A stretch of 64,000 nucleotides of DNA from Actinomycetes bacterium (lineage in GTDB: Bacteria > Actinomycetota > Acidimicrobiia > Acidimicrobiales > RAAP-2): positions 38,180-102,179 of the forward strand of contig JAJYSP010000005.1 of assembly GCA_021793515.1 (NCBI GenBank), in the 5' to 3' direction. The translations under genes were made by a program, and so were the position numbers. Each line of letters begins with the position of its first letter. The stretch's first letter is position 1. Positions 31,305 to 40,001 of the stretch are shown here, piece by piece. Below the pieces are notes generated by a model. That model had not been told where the DNA came from. It worked only from the letters and a program-made list of their open reading frames with translations, and did no database searches.

Positions 31305-32036
31305 TTACGACGTCTTTCCGCCGTCCCCGGTCCTTCGCGACTCGTTCGCGGCCGCCGATTGGTCGCGCACGGCGATCGCCGTTTCGGGGTCGTCGGTGAT
31401 CACCACGTCCACGCCGAGGGCGAACATCGCCGCGAGGTCGGTGGGTGCGTTGACCGTCCAGACGTTGACCGCGAGACCGAGCGCGTGGGCCCGGGTCACG
31501 AGGTCCGCGTCGACGATGCCGACGTAGGGATTCACCCCGGCCAGTCCCGCCCGTGCGGCCCGCTCGAGACTGGCTCTCGGGTCATCGGTGACGTCAAGCA
31601 GCCAGCCCACCGGACGCGACGACTCGGCCAGCACGATACAGGTCGCCAAGTCGAAGCTCGAGTAGATGATCTCGCTACGCGACGCCGACGCGGCCACGGC
31701 CGCGATGACCGAACGCGCGAAGTCGCCGCTCTGGTCATAGGTCGGCTCGTCTCGCTCTTGAAGATTCTTCACCTCCACGTTGACCAGGAGTCCGGCCGTG
31801 GCCTCGAGCGCCGCCGCGAGGCTCGGCACGTAGCTCGCGAGCTCGCTCGCGGCGTGCTCGGCGATGACGAGCGAGCCAACCCGTGGGTCGTGGTGCACGA
31901 CCAACTCGCCGTTCACCGTGCGGCGCACGTCGAACTCGACCCCGTCGGCCCCGACCGCTCGGGCCGCATCGAAGGCCTCGAGCGTATTCTCTCGAAGGTC
32001 GCGGTGTAGTCCCCGGTGAGCGACGATGGCGGTCAT
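31305..32036 (-). CDS. Glycerophosphodiester phosphodiesterase
   Basis: 243 residues of the GDPD TIM-barrel family. The motif set is complete: AHRGLHRDLRENTLEAF (catalytic His and Glu), GVEFDVRRTVNGELVVHHDPRV (metal Glu/Asp and second catalytic His), LLVNVEVKN, and near the end LAVNVWTVNAPTDLAAMFALGVDVVITDDP. It would hydrolyse glycerophosphodiesters to sn-glycerol 3-phosphate. No signal peptide, so cytoplasmic. CAGACT ends 6 bases upstream of the ATG. Confidence 0.93.
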   Translation of the reverse strand: MTAIVAHRGLHRDLRENTLEAFDAARAVGADGVEFDVRRTVNGELVVHHDPRVGSLVIAEHAASELASYVPSLAAALEATAGLLVNVEVKNLQERDEPTYDQSGDFARSVIAAVAASASRSEIIYSSFDLATCIVLAESSRPVGWLLDVTDDPRASLERAARAGLAGVNPYVGIVDADLVTRAHALGLAVNVWTVNAPTDLAAMFALGVDVVITDDPETAIAVRDQSAAANESRRTGDGGKTS

Positions 32037-32110
32037 GGGCGAAGTCTGTCAGAACGACGTCGGCGCACACGCTCTTACCCACTCTTTACTAATTAATCTG
32101 CCGTCAGCCC

Positions 32111-32139
32111 TTGTAATACAAGGCTTTATCGCCTAAAAT
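32111..32139 (+). promoter_or_regulatory. Candidate whiB promoter with overlapping palindrome
   Basis: TTGTAA and TAAAAT are separated by 17 bases, a good match to a primary sigma promoter, about 54 bases upstream of the whiB ATG. The -35 element lies inside a palindrome CCTTGTA-A-TACAAGG, which could be a regulator site. The surrounding 60 bases are unusually AT-rich for this window. Confidence 0.6.
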
Positions 32140-32192
32140 CGAACGTCGGTCCGGTGCCCCCCTTTCACCCGGCCGTAGCGAAGGAACCTGCA

Positions 32193-32489
32193 ATGTCGTT
32201 GATGTGGAACCGTACCTATGCGTGGGACGACGCGGATTGGCGCTCCGACGCCGCGTGTCGTGACACCGAGCCCGAGCTATTTTTCCCGGTCGGAACGACC
32301 GGAATGGCGACCGACCAGATCGAGTCGGCCAAGCGCGTCTGTGACAAGTGCGAAGCCCAGAAGGCCTGCCTCGAGTTTGCCCTGGCCACGAACCAGGAGT
32401 CGGGCGTGTGGGGCGGCACGACTGAGGACGAGCGACGCAAGCTGCGCAAGCAGTGGCTGGCAGCGCGCCGGCGCGCCTCCCAGCACTGA
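32193..32489 (+). CDS. WhiB family iron-sulphur transcription regulator
   Basis: 98 residues. The four cluster ligands are Cys22 (AACRD), Cys50, Cys53 and Cys59 (CDKCEAQKAC), followed by the signature turn GVWGGTTEDERRKLRKQW and a basic tail ARRRAS. WhiB proteins carry a [4Fe-4S] cluster, bind the housekeeping sigma factor and respond to NO or redox. AAGGA precedes the ATG. It faces a PdtaS-type kinase convergently, the same order as whiB1 and pdtaS in Mycobacterium tuberculosis, so WhiB1 orthology is likely. Confidence 0.95.
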   Translation: MSLMWNRTYAWDDADWRSDAACRDTEPELFFPVGTTGMATDQIESAKRVCDKCEAQKACLEFALATNQESGVWGGTTEDERRKLRKQWLAARRRASQH

Positions 32490-32590
32490 TCGCCACGTCA
32501 GTCACGCTGCACGTACCCCTTGGCGTCAGTGCACGCCTTCGCACCGCGTGACGACCGCACGCCGGCCGGCGTGCGAGAATTCGCCCCTGC

Positions 32591-34063
32591 TCAGCGCCGT
32601 GGCGTGAGCGGTAGCGTCACGCGCACGAAGGTCCCGCCACCGCTCGCGTAGGGCATGGAGTTCATGGTGATCGTGCCGTGGAGCTGGGCGCGGATGAGAT
32701 CGCGCACGATCGAGAGCCCCAGGCTCGTCGGCACGTCCAGTGAGAAGTTGTCACCGAGCCCGCGGCCGTTGTCGCGGATCTCAGCGACGGCCTCCCCGCC
32801 CCTTCGATACAGGTTCAGGGTCACCACGCCCACGTGTTCGTTCTCGTCGTCAAACTCGGTGAAGGCGTGCTCGACGGCGTTGGTGAGCAGCTCGGCGAGC
32901 GCCACCGCGAGCGGCGTCGCGACGTCTGTCGGCAGAACGCCGAGGTCCCCGTTCACGACAATCTCGACCGGGTGCAGCGCGAGCACGGTGTCCTCGACCA
33001 GCATCACGAGGGAGCGGACGATCTCATCAAAGACCACGTCCTCGCCGGGCTCGCGCGACAGCACCTCGTGCACGACGGCGATCGAGCGCACGCGCCGCTC
33101 GGCCTCGAGCAGGGCCGTTCGGGTCTCGGCCTCGTCACTTCGTCGCGCCTGGAGCCGCAGCAACGACGAGATGGTCTGGAGGTTGTTCTTCACGCGGTGG
33201 TGGACCTCGCGCACCGCCGCTTCCTTATGCAACACCACCCGATTGAGCTGGCGCAGGTCCGACACGTCGCGCAGCAGCACGATGACGCCCGTGACCGCGC
33301 CGTCGGCGACCACCGGCACGCAGTGGAAGAGGATCGCCACGTCGTGGCCGCGGTCGATCTCTTCCATGGTGGGCAGCGCGAAGTTGAGGGCTCGCTCGAC
33401 GGCGCGCACGCGCTGGCCGAGCTCGACGAGGGTGTGACCCTCGACGGCCGAGTAGATCCCGAGGCGGTGCAGCGCGTTGGTGGCGTTGGGCGTGGCGAAC
33501 TCGACGCGGCCGTCCGCCTGGAGCAGGATGATCCCGTCACCGACGCGGGGCATCCCCGGACCGGCCACCTCCTCCTCGCGGAAGGGGAAGGTCGCGTCGG
33601 AGACCATGTCGCACAGTCGCACGAAGATCGCGAGGTAGACCCGCTCGTAGAGCGAGGACGGTCCGTGCAAGGGTCCCTGGAGCCGCACGAGCACGGCGAC
33701 CACCCGATCGGCGAAGCGCACCGGAATCGCCCAGACCTGGACCGGCTCGTCGACCAGGTCGAGGTGGGTCTCCCCGGTCGCCCGCACACCCTCGGCGAAG
33801 GCCGTGGCCACGCGCGGCCAGTGCGAAGCGTGGTGCACCGAGCCCACGAGGTCCTCGTTCAGCATCGTCGAGCGGTTGTTCGGGCGGATCTGACCGAGCA
33901 CGATGAACGAGTCGTCCTCATCCACCGCGGGCGCCATCAAGAGCAGGTCCGAGAACGACAGGTCGGCGAGCAACGACCACGACGCCGTCAGCCGCAGGAG
34001 GTGGTCGATCGCGGGCTCGCCGAGCGCCGTGTGGGTGGCGGCGAGTTCGGCGAGGGTCGCCAT
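32591..34063 (-). CDS. PdtaS-like sensor histidine kinase
   Basis: 490 residues. An N-terminal GAF-like sensor with SDLLLMAPAVDEDDSFIVLGQIRPNN is followed by a PAS domain (DGIILLQADGRVEFATPNATNALHRLG), the HisKA_2 H-box REVHHRVKNNLQTISSLLRLQ (His 288/289) and an HATPase with ELLTNAVEHAF, DNGRGL and SLGLSIVRDLI. It has no membrane segments, so it is a soluble kinase. In mycobacteria PdtaS phosphorylates the ANTAR antiterminator PdtaR; no PdtaR gene is in this window. ATG overlaps the PHP gene stop, so it is third in the DUF3107-PHP-kinase operon. Confidence 0.92.
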   Translation of the reverse strand: MATLAELAATHTALGEPAIDHLLRLTASWSLLADLSFSDLLLMAPAVDEDDSFIVLGQIRPNNRSTMLNEDLVGSVHHASHWPRVATAFAEGVRATGETHLDLVDEPVQVWAIPVRFADRVVAVLVRLQGPLHGPSSLYERVYLAIFVRLCDMVSDATFPFREEEVAGPGMPRVGDGIILLQADGRVEFATPNATNALHRLGIYSAVEGHTLVELGQRVRAVERALNFALPTMEEIDRGHDVAILFHCVPVVADGAVTGVIVLLRDVSDLRQLNRVVLHKEAAVREVHHRVKNNLQTISSLLRLQARRSDEAETRTALLEAERRVRSIAVVHEVLSREPGEDVVFDEIVRSLVMLVEDTVLALHPVEIVVNGDLGVLPTDVATPLAVALAELLTNAVEHAFTEFDDENEHVGVVTLNLYRRGGEAVAEIRDNGRGLGDNFSLDVPTSLGLSIVRDLIRAQLHGTITMNSMPYASGGGTFVRVTLPLTPRR

Positions 34064-34938
34064 CAGTGGCTGCGCAGCGGCACGATCGTGCGTTGGCGTT
34101 TGGTGTAGGACGCGAGGGTGCTCACGCCGCGAGCCTCGAGTAGCGCCGCGAGGTCGCCCGTGCGTTTCCCCACGCGCTCGAGGCGGTGCGCGTCGCTCGC
34201 GGTCGTGAACGTGACGCCTCGTGCGACCAGTCGGTCGAGGAATCCCTCGGCCGGGTACTGCTCGTCGATGGGTTTGGCCCAGCCAGCCGAGCTGCACTCG
34301 ACTGAGACGTCCGCGGCCGCCGCGGCGTCGGCCATCGCGTCCCAGTAGTCACCCGGGTTCGTCGCGTAGTAGCCGGCCACCTTGATCAGGTCCGGGTGGG
34401 CGAGCACGTCAACCGCGTTTGAGGCTGCCAACTCCTCGAGGGCGACCGTGTAGTCCGCCCAGCACTGGTCCACGTCTCGAACGGTCCACTCGCGCATGGG
34501 GATCGGGCTGTCGATGTCGTCGAAGGCCCAGCTGCCGAGCCAGTGGACCGAGCCGATGAGCACGTCGAAGGGATACTGGGCGAGCAGGTCGCTCACGACA
34601 TCCATCTGGTCGCGGTAGTAGTCGACCTCGAGGCCGATCTTGACGGGCAGACCCTCGTCCTTCGCCTTCATCGCGAGTGTCACGTAGTCCTCGAGGGAGT
34701 TACGCGCCGTGAAGGCCATGTAGTCGGCCATCACCGGACTCGTCGCCTCGTGAGCGAAGCGTTCCCAGAACGGCCCGACGAGTGACATCACGTCGACGAA
34801 TCGATTGGAGTGCTCGGTGAGCGCGAGCTCACTCACCCCCTCGCGCGCCGCCCGGTCGCAGTAGTCAGCGATCTGGTCCAGCCGGTACCAGACCGAGGAC
34901 TCCTCGTGCGGCCAGAGGTGGAGGTGGTAGTCGAGCAC
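34063..34938 (-). CDS. PHP-domain phosphatase, histidinol-phosphatase type
   Basis: 291 residues. Metal-site motifs of the PHP family are evident: YHLHLWPH at the start, ALTEHSNRF, KIGLEVDYY, IGSVHW, DVLAHPDLIKV, VECSSAG and TTASDAHRLERVG. The pattern matches HisK-type histidinol phosphatases, but no other his gene is near, so another phosphoester is possible. GTG start, one base from the DUF3107 stop; overlaps the kinase start as TGATG. Confidence 0.86.
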   Translation of the reverse strand: MLDYHLHLWPHEESSVWYRLDQIADYCDRAAREGVSELALTEHSNRFVDVMSLVGPFWERFAHEATSPVMADYMAFTARNSLEDYVTLAMKAKDEGLPVKIGLEVDYYRDQMDVVSDLLAQYPFDVLIGSVHWLGSWAFDDIDSPIPMREWTVRDVDQCWADYTVALEELAASNAVDVLAHPDLIKVAGYYATNPGDYWDAMADAAAAADVSVECSSAGWAKPIDEQYPAEGFLDRLVARGVTFTTASDAHRLERVGKRTGDLAALLEARGVSTLASYTKRQRTIVPLRSH

Positions 34939-34939
34939 G

Positions 34940-35170
34940 TTACGCGGCGCCGAAGCCGACCACCCGGTCGACCGGCGTGCCGAACTCGACGTAGGCGATG
35001 CGCGCCGAGGGCACGCCCAGGCGCCGTCCCTTGCGGTCAGTCAGCCACAGGACCGTCTCGGAGTTGAGCGCGGCCTCGACCTCGGCCATGACCTGGTCGC
35101 GGTCGGCGTCGTCGGCCAGCTCAACCTCGAGTTCGCGCATCGACTGCACGATGCCTATGCGGATGTCCAT
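34940..35170 (-). CDS. DUF3107 small protein
   Basis: 76 residues: MDIRIGIVQSMRELEVELADDADRD, a short helix EVEAALN, TVLWLTDRKGRRLGVPSARIAYVEFG and a hydrophobic C-terminus. This is the actinobacterial DUF3107 pattern, of unknown function. GAGGAGC precedes the ATG. It heads a three-gene operon with the PHP phosphatase and the PdtaS-like kinase. Confidence 0.88.
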   Translation of the reverse strand: MDIRIGIVQSMRELEVELADDADRDQVMAEVEAALNSETVLWLTDRKGRRLGVPSARIAYVEFGTPVDRVVGFGAA

Positions 35171-35304
35171 GATGCTCCTCAGTCGTCTCAGGATCCATGT
35201 TACGGGCTGGGGACACAATGGGACATGGCCGAAGCCCGTTGCGCGTCACCACTCAGAGACGGCCGACCTCGGCTACGTCCGAGGGTGAGGTGGTCAGTTA
35301 GGCC

Positions 35305-35649
35305 GTGATCCAGCGGAACAGCACGATGTCTCCTGAACCGCCTGAAGGAGACCAGAACTGCCTCTATCTGTCACACCTGACCCTTACCGTGGGTCTCCAG
35401 AACGGAGACGAGATGAGCGTTCAGCGACTGATCGAGACGGACGGACATGATGCATTCACGGTCGACGGCGCCGGCCTGCCCATCGGACGCAGTGATCAGT
35501 ACGTCGCGTACCTGACTGAGCTCAACTCGCCACCAACTACTGTCTGGTCCCACGCTGGCCAACGAGGACGCGCCCCACGACATCATCCGGCACGTCACCG
35601 AAGTGACGCCCGCGCAACCTGTCCGCGTCGAGGTGCAGGGGCGCCGTAG
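35305..35649 (+). pseudogene. Remnant of Tn554-type tyrosine recombinase(s)
   Basis: The GTG-initiated frame contains the beginning of an integrase: DAFTVDGAGLPIGRSDQYVAYLTELNSPPTTVWSHA, aligning with the usual N-terminal core-binding start (W-T-V-x-D-x-x-G-L-P ... YL-x-x-L ... SPNTVRSYA). Soon after, a different frame gives TLANEDAPHDIIRHVTE, resembling the C-terminal L-I-N-x-G-V-P-x-H-x-I-Q-R region of such recombinases. The catalytic middle is missing, so this looks like an internal deletion that joined the two ends. Immediate context is a DUF6262-type gene, the third member of these modules. Confidence 0.6.
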
Positions 35650-35657
35650 GAGAAACC

Positions 35658-36089
35658 ATGCGAGCCGATACCACCGATCACCTCCGTGAAGCGGCGAATC
35701 GCAAGCACGACGAGTGCCTCAGCCGCGTTCCCGCCGTGGTGCGCGAGGCTGATCGACGCCGTCAGCCCGTCACTCGCCAAGGAGTCGTGATCTCGGCCCG
35801 AGTCGCACGGTCGTGGATCCGCACCCAGGGTGCGATCTACGAGGTAGTCCCCTACCGTCGTGTCGAAGCAGACAGCCCGCCGTCCGCACGTGTTCTGAGT
35901 GGGCAAGCCGCCGAGTGGTCGGGCCAACTGAAGCGAATCGAGCTGCTGGTTACGCGACGCACCGAGACGTCCGAGGACACGCCGAGGTGGCGAAGTGAGT
36001 TGGCTGCGGTGCCCGCGGCGTCGCGCCGAATGCGCCAACTGCAGCCGCGACAGACTGGTAGCAGCGAGCAACGAGAGAAGTCGGAATGA
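35658..36089 (+). CDS. DUF6262/TnpC-like accessory protein, probably decayed
   Basis: 143 residues. The first 60 match the TnpC/DUF6262 pattern that accompanies paired recombinases in Tn554-family elements: LREAANRKHDECLSRVPAVVREADRRRQPVT, then VARSWIRTQGAIYE where relatives have VSRSWLYTQ. The second half should be a leucine/arginine-rich coiled coil but here reads irregularly, suggesting indels. The stop overlaps the following dGTPase-like ATG (ATGA), so that gene may depend on this reading frame for translation. Confidence 0.55.
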   Translation: MRADTTDHLREAANRKHDECLSRVPAVVREADRRRQPVTRQGVVISARVARSWIRTQGAIYEVVPYRRVEADSPPSARVLSGQAAEWSGQLKRIELLVTRRTETSEDTPRWRSELAAVPAASRRMRQLQPRQTGSSEQREKSE

Positions 36090-37195
36090 ATATCGATCGA
36101 CGAAGCGAGTGGACATCCACCATGCACGGCAACCCGACGACCACTGGACTCGTGTTCGCCCATCGCGACACCCCTCCCCCCGGTGTCGAGCCTCGACTGG
36201 TCGCGAGAGAACAGCGCGAGGCATCGGAGGCGGGCAGGCTCACGACGGGCGCAACGCTGGCATCCGGTGCTGGTAATCGAGCCACGCCCGAGCAGCCCGA
36301 CCCGTTTCGAACCTGCTTTGAACGCGATCGCGATCGGATTCTCCACTCCAACGCCTTCAGGCGACTCGCCGGCAAGACCCAGGTCTTCGTCTTTCCCGCC
36401 GACCACCAACGAACTCGATTGACCCACGCCTTGGAAGTCGCCCAAGTAGCCACTGCCGTTGCGTCAGCCACCGGTCTCAATGTCGCACTGACCGAGGCGA
36501 TCGCCCTCGGTCACGACTGCGGTCACGGGCCCGGTGGGCACGCATCCGAGGAGGCTTTCGATCAGTTCGTCCCTGGTGGATACCACCACGCGGTCTGGGG
36601 CGCTGAAGTCGTGCTCAACCCTCTCAACTTGTGCGTGGAGACGTTGGACGGTATTCGGAATCACTCCTGGTCGCTGCCCACACCATCGACGCCAGAAGGC
36701 ATCGTCGTCAGCTGGGCCGATCGCTGCGCCTACAGCGCTCACGATCTCGAAGACGCCGTAAGCGCCGGCATCGTCTCCGCCGACGACCTACCCGAATCAA
36801 TCACGAGGGTGATCGGCACCACTCGTTCCTCGCAACTTCGCGCCCTCATAGGTGCGCTGGTTTCCAGCATCAGCTCGACGGGGCTCGTCGCGATGGACGC
36901 CGCGCACGCCGAAGCGCTGGGCGAACTCAGGGCCTTTAACTACGAGAGGATCTACAACCGCCCCGAGTCGCTCGGGCAGGGCGCCGCCGTGGCGGCGGTG
37001 CTGACCGCACTGGTGGAGAAGTTCATCGAATCGCCCGAACTCCTGCCGGGCCCCAACGCCGATGCCTTCGACACCGTCACGGCGGCCGTCACCTACGTGG
37101 CAGGCATGACCGACCGATTCGCCTTCGACACGGCAACAAGGCTGTTGAACTGGCCCGCGGAACGGCTTCCTCGGGGTATCGAGATGCCCCACTGA
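36086..37195 (+). CDS. dGTPase-like HD-domain dNTP triphosphohydrolase
   Basis: Up to 369 residues. HD-domain motifs are present in order: FRTCFERDRDRILHSNAFRRLAGKTQVF, RTRLTHALEVAQVA (first His), ALGHDCGHGPGGHASEEAF (HD pair) and ISWADRCAYSAHDLEDAV-type VVSWADRCAYSAHDLED (distal Asp). The tail YVAGMTDRFAFDTATRLL is conserved. It would cleave deoxynucleotides to nucleoside and tripolyphosphate. The start is uncertain (36086 coupled to the upstream stop, or ATG 36122). A frameshifted relative of its C-terminal third lies 4 kb downstream. Confidence 0.88.
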   Translation: MNIDRRSEWTSTMHGNPTTTGLVFAHRDTPPPGVEPRLVAREQREASEAGRLTTGATLASGAGNRATPEQPDPFRTCFERDRDRILHSNAFRRLAGKTQVFVFPADHQRTRLTHALEVAQVATAVASATGLNVALTEAIALGHDCGHGPGGHASEEAFDQFVPGGYHHAVWGAEVVLNPLNLCVETLDGIRNHSWSLPTPSTPEGIVVSWADRCAYSAHDLEDAVSAGIVSADDLPESITRVIGTTRSSQLRALIGALVSSISSTGLVAMDAAHAEALGELRAFNYERIYNRPESLGQGAAVAAVLTALVEKFIESPELLPGPNADAFDTVTAAVTYVAGMTDRFAFDTATRLLNWPAERLPRGIEMPH

Positions 37196-37307
37196 CGTCG
37201 TGAGCCGTGTCGAACCCGTCCATAGCCGTGCATGACGTCAGTCGCTGCTGCTGGTGCAGCGCCCCGATTGGCCCCGTTCACCCATCAAGCGGGCATCGTG
37301 CGCCCGT

Positions 37308-38459
37308 TCAGATTTCCCGAAGGGACACGAAGGCGGTAGTCAGAATCTCGGCCGCGGCTCGTACCTGATCGAGGGAGGTGGACCGACCGAGTGAAAGACG
37401 TACGGCGCCCAACGCAACGTCCGGGGCCACGCCCATCGCGAGCAGTGTCTCTGCCGGCGTGTCGACACCCGAATGGCACGCCGACCCCGTCGAGGCGAGC
37501 ACGCCATCGGCTCGTTGGAGAACCTCTCGCCCAAGCACCCCGGGAAACGAGAGCGACAAGGTATTGGGTAGGCAGCGCTCTATCGGCGTGTGACGCACGA
37601 GTCCCGGAATCCTCGCCGAGACTTCCGCCCACAGATGGTCGCGCAGGTTTCCGATGAATTCGACGTCGTTCGCCAGGCGGGACTGCGCGAGTGTCGCGGC
37701 GACACCGAGTCCGACGATGCTCGCCACATTCTCAGTCCCCGGGCGTAGTCCGCGCTCTTGGCCACCTCCGAGGACGAGCGGCTCGATCGCCGTTTGGGAG
37801 CGCACGTACAGTGCACCCACGCCCTTGGGGGCGTAGAGCTTGTGTCCCGCAATTGACAGCAGGTCGACACCGAGGCGATCGACGTTGACGTCGATCTTGC
37901 CCACGGCTTGGGCCGCGTCCGTGTGGCTCACTGCCCCGTGAGCGCGCGCGACGTGGGCGACATCGCTCACCGGCATGACCGCTCCCGTCTCGTTCTGTGC
38001 CAGCATGACCGTGACGAGTCCAACATCATCCCCAATGGCCTCGTCGGCGCCGCGTACGTCGATGGCGCCGTCTCGGTTCACTGGCAAGCGAGTGACCTTC
38101 CACCCCTGCGCCTCAAGAAACGCACACGCGCCTACGGTCGCCGGATGTTCGACGTTGGAGGTCACGATATGGCGGCGGCCGGTCGTCATCAAGGCTCCCG
38201 CTCCACGGATCGCGAGATGATTCGACTCAGTTCCACCCGACGTGAAGATGATCTCGTCGCGAGAAGCGCCAATCAACGCAGCGACCTGTTCTCGGGCCTC
38301 ATCGACCGCCCGTCGCGCTTCACGGCCCAGGGCGTGATCGCTCGAGGGGTTGCCGAATGACCAGGTCAGATACGGCAGCATCGCTTCGAGAACCTCAGGC
38401 GCGACTGGCGTCGTCGCGTTGAAGTCGAGATAGATCGGCGAGGCGGTCATCGTGCTCAC
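37308..38459 (-). CDS. Cysteine desulfurase (NifS/IscS type)
   Basis: 383 residues of the class V aminotransferase fold. Visible are NATTPV, SGGTESNHLAI, His105 (SNVEHPA), Asp181 (HTDAAQAVG), the PLP lysine Lys207 (SIAGHKLYAPKG), GGGQERGLRPGTEN and active Cys328 in ASTGSACHSG. It releases sulphur from cysteine as enzyme persulphide. The context of rhodanese, DsrE and SQR-like genes suggests a sulphur-relay role rather than general Fe-S assembly; no IscU or SufB is adjacent. The GTG start overlaps the SQR-like stop; ATG 38450 is an alternative. Confidence 0.93.
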   Translation of the reverse strand: MSTMTASPIYLDFNATTPVAPEVLEAMLPYLTWSFGNPSSDHALGREARRAVDEAREQVAALIGASRDEIIFTSGGTESNHLAIRGAGALMTTGRRHIVTSNVEHPATVGACAFLEAQGWKVTRLPVNRDGAIDVRGADEAIGDDVGLVTVMLAQNETGAVMPVSDVAHVARAHGAVSHTDAAQAVGKIDVNVDRLGVDLLSIAGHKLYAPKGVGALYVRSQTAIEPLVLGGGQERGLRPGTENVASIVGLGVAATLAQSRLANDVEFIGNLRDHLWAEVSARIPGLVRHTPIERCLPNTLSLSFPGVLGREVLQRADGVLASTGSACHSGVDTPAETLLAMGVAPDVALGAVRLSLGRSTSLDQVRAAAEILTTAFVSLREI

Positions 38460-39622
38460 AACCAGCGCCGCATCACCGTGAGTTCGAATGCGACCTTGCC
38501 GAGGTGCGTTCGGCGTGACGGGGGTCGGATGTCAACCTGGGGCGAGGGTTCGGCGAAGAAGTTGCCCGAGCCGTATCCCGCCTTGGCGAAGCCGGTCTCG
38601 ATGAAGCAACCTCCGTGCCCGTCGAATCGAGCGCTCGCCGAGCGACCGTCAATCGCCGACGCGATGTTGTCAGCCACGACTAGGCCCTGCGCGTGCGCAA
38701 AGACCCCGGCGCGCGGAAGCGGCTTTCCGATGCTGAGAGGAATCTGCGTGTTATCCCCGATGGCGTGCACGTTGGGGAACGACGTCGCGAGTGTCGCTCG
38801 ATCAACGTCGACCCAGCCTGACGGCGTGGCGAGCGGCGACTGCGCGACGACGTGCGGTGGCCGAATCCCTGGCATGTAGACAAGGAGGTCAAACGGCTCG
38901 ACCTCCCCATCGGCGAACTCCGCACGACCGGGCTCAACTCGCGTGATCTGGTGTGACGGTCGGTAGTCGATAGACCGATCCGCGAGCATCGACGTGACGG
39001 CCGCCGAGACGTTCGCTCCAGCCACGCCCATCGGTGCCGGCTCGGCGGAGTGAACCGCGACCTCCACGTGCGCACGGACGCCGGTCCGTTGAAGGGCGGC
39101 GTCGATGAGCAGGGCCGACTCGTAGGGGGCCGCCGGGCACCGGTACAGGGGTGCGGCGGTGACGATCAGAACGCGACCGGTGGCGAGAGACCGAACGCTT
39201 CGCGAAAGGCCTTCGGCGCCCGCCAGGGTCGCGAAGGTCTCGCCGTATTCACTGAGACCCTCGACGGCGTCGGTCGCGTAGTCGGCCCCGAGTGCCACCA
39301 CGAGATGATCGGCTTCGATCGCTTTACCATCGACGGACACGACACGGCGCACTGGATCGATGGCGTCGACGGCGCCGATAACGACGTCGATCCCCCGGCG
39401 TTCCAAGTGTCGCAGGGGCCGGGTCACCTGTCGCGCCGTCCGTGACCCCGCCATCACCCACAGGTACGAGGCGGCAAAACTGAAATCGGGCTCACGATTG
39501 ATCAGAACCACTCGGTGTCGAGATGCGAGTCGACGCCGGAGCCGATTGGCGGTGGCGACCCCGCCAACACCGCCGCCCAGCACGACCACCGACTGTCCTG
39601 ACTCGTTCGACCGTCGGCTCAT
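38456..39622 (-). CDS. Sulfide:quinone oxidoreductase-like FAD protein
   Basis: 388 residues of the FAD/NAD(P) disulphide-reductase fold: GGGVGGVATANRL at the N-terminus, ADHLVVALGADY, and the second FAD site ATSFPNVHAIGDNTQIPL. Cys162 (APLYRCPAAPYES) and Cys339 (GHGGCFIETG) occupy the positions of the redox pair in SQR and flavocytochrome c sulphide dehydrogenase. It probably oxidises sulphide or persulphide, feeding electrons to quinone; the quinone-binding C-terminal helices are not obvious. Overlaps its neighbours on both sides. Confidence 0.85.
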   Translation of the reverse strand: MSRRSNESGQSVVVLGGGVGGVATANRLRRRLASRHRVVLINREPDFSFAASYLWVMAGSRTARQVTRPLRHLERRGIDVVIGAVDAIDPVRRVVSVDGKAIEADHLVVALGADYATDAVEGLSEYGETFATLAGAEGLSRSVRSLATGRVLIVTAAPLYRCPAAPYESALLIDAALQRTGVRAHVEVAVHSAEPAPMGVAGANVSAAVTSMLADRSIDYRPSHQITRVEPGRAEFADGEVEPFDLLVYMPGIRPPHVVAQSPLATPSGWVDVDRATLATSFPNVHAIGDNTQIPLSIGKPLPRAGVFAHAQGLVVADNIASAIDGRSASARFDGHGGCFIETGFAKAGYGSGNFFAEPSPQVDIRPPSRRTHLGKVAFELTVMRRWL

Positions 39623-39975
39623 CAGAACACCAGAACCTTGTCCGCTTCGATTGTTTGGGCCGTCAACTCGTCCATGGTGCTGCGCGCCGCCCCTTCGAGC
39701 AGATCGCCCTGAGCGAGCCCCCGCGCGTCCATGCAGGTGCCACAGACCAGTACGTTGCCGCCCTTACGGACGACGTTCTTGAGCATTCGCTCGACGTTGT
39801 AGTAGCCGTTGGGGGTCTGTTGACCGGACTTCGCACCGCTGGCCCCGTCACCCAGGAGGAAAACGACCAGCTGGGCGTCCGGATCCTTGTCGAGCAGGTT
39901 CGTCGCGAGTCGCAGGCCGTTGTACATTCGCTCCGTTCCATAGGGCGGATCGTTGATGATCATCAGTGTCTTCAT
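39622..39975 (-). CDS. DsrE family sulfur-carrier protein
   Basis: 117 residues: MKTLMIINDPPYGTERMYNGLRLA, LVVFLLGDGASGA, and the cysteine motif VLVCGTCMDARG with Cys78 and Cys81, typical of DsrE/YchN proteins that carry persulphide sulphur. AGAGGAATC precedes the ATG. It is cotranscribed between the ArsR-rhodanese regulator and the SQR-like gene, supporting a sulphur-transfer chain. Confidence 0.9.
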   Translation of the reverse strand: MKTLMIINDPPYGTERMYNGLRLATNLLDKDPDAQLVVFLLGDGASGAKSGQQTPNGYYNVERMLKNVVRKGGNVLVCGTCMDARGLAQGDLLEGAARSTMDELTAQTIEADKVLVF

Positions 39976-40001
39976 TGGTGATTCCTCTCTATCGCAACGG
40001 T

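Noticed and set aside
35595..36224. 209-residue and neighbouring reverse frames across the recombinase remnants
   Set aside because: Irregular Ser/Arg-rich translations with no motif; the plus strand carries the recognisable recombinase fragments.
37036..37307. A gene between the dGTPase-like gene and the cysteine desulfurase
   Set aside because: Only short frames without motifs occur; the 112-base gap between convergent genes appears non-coding.
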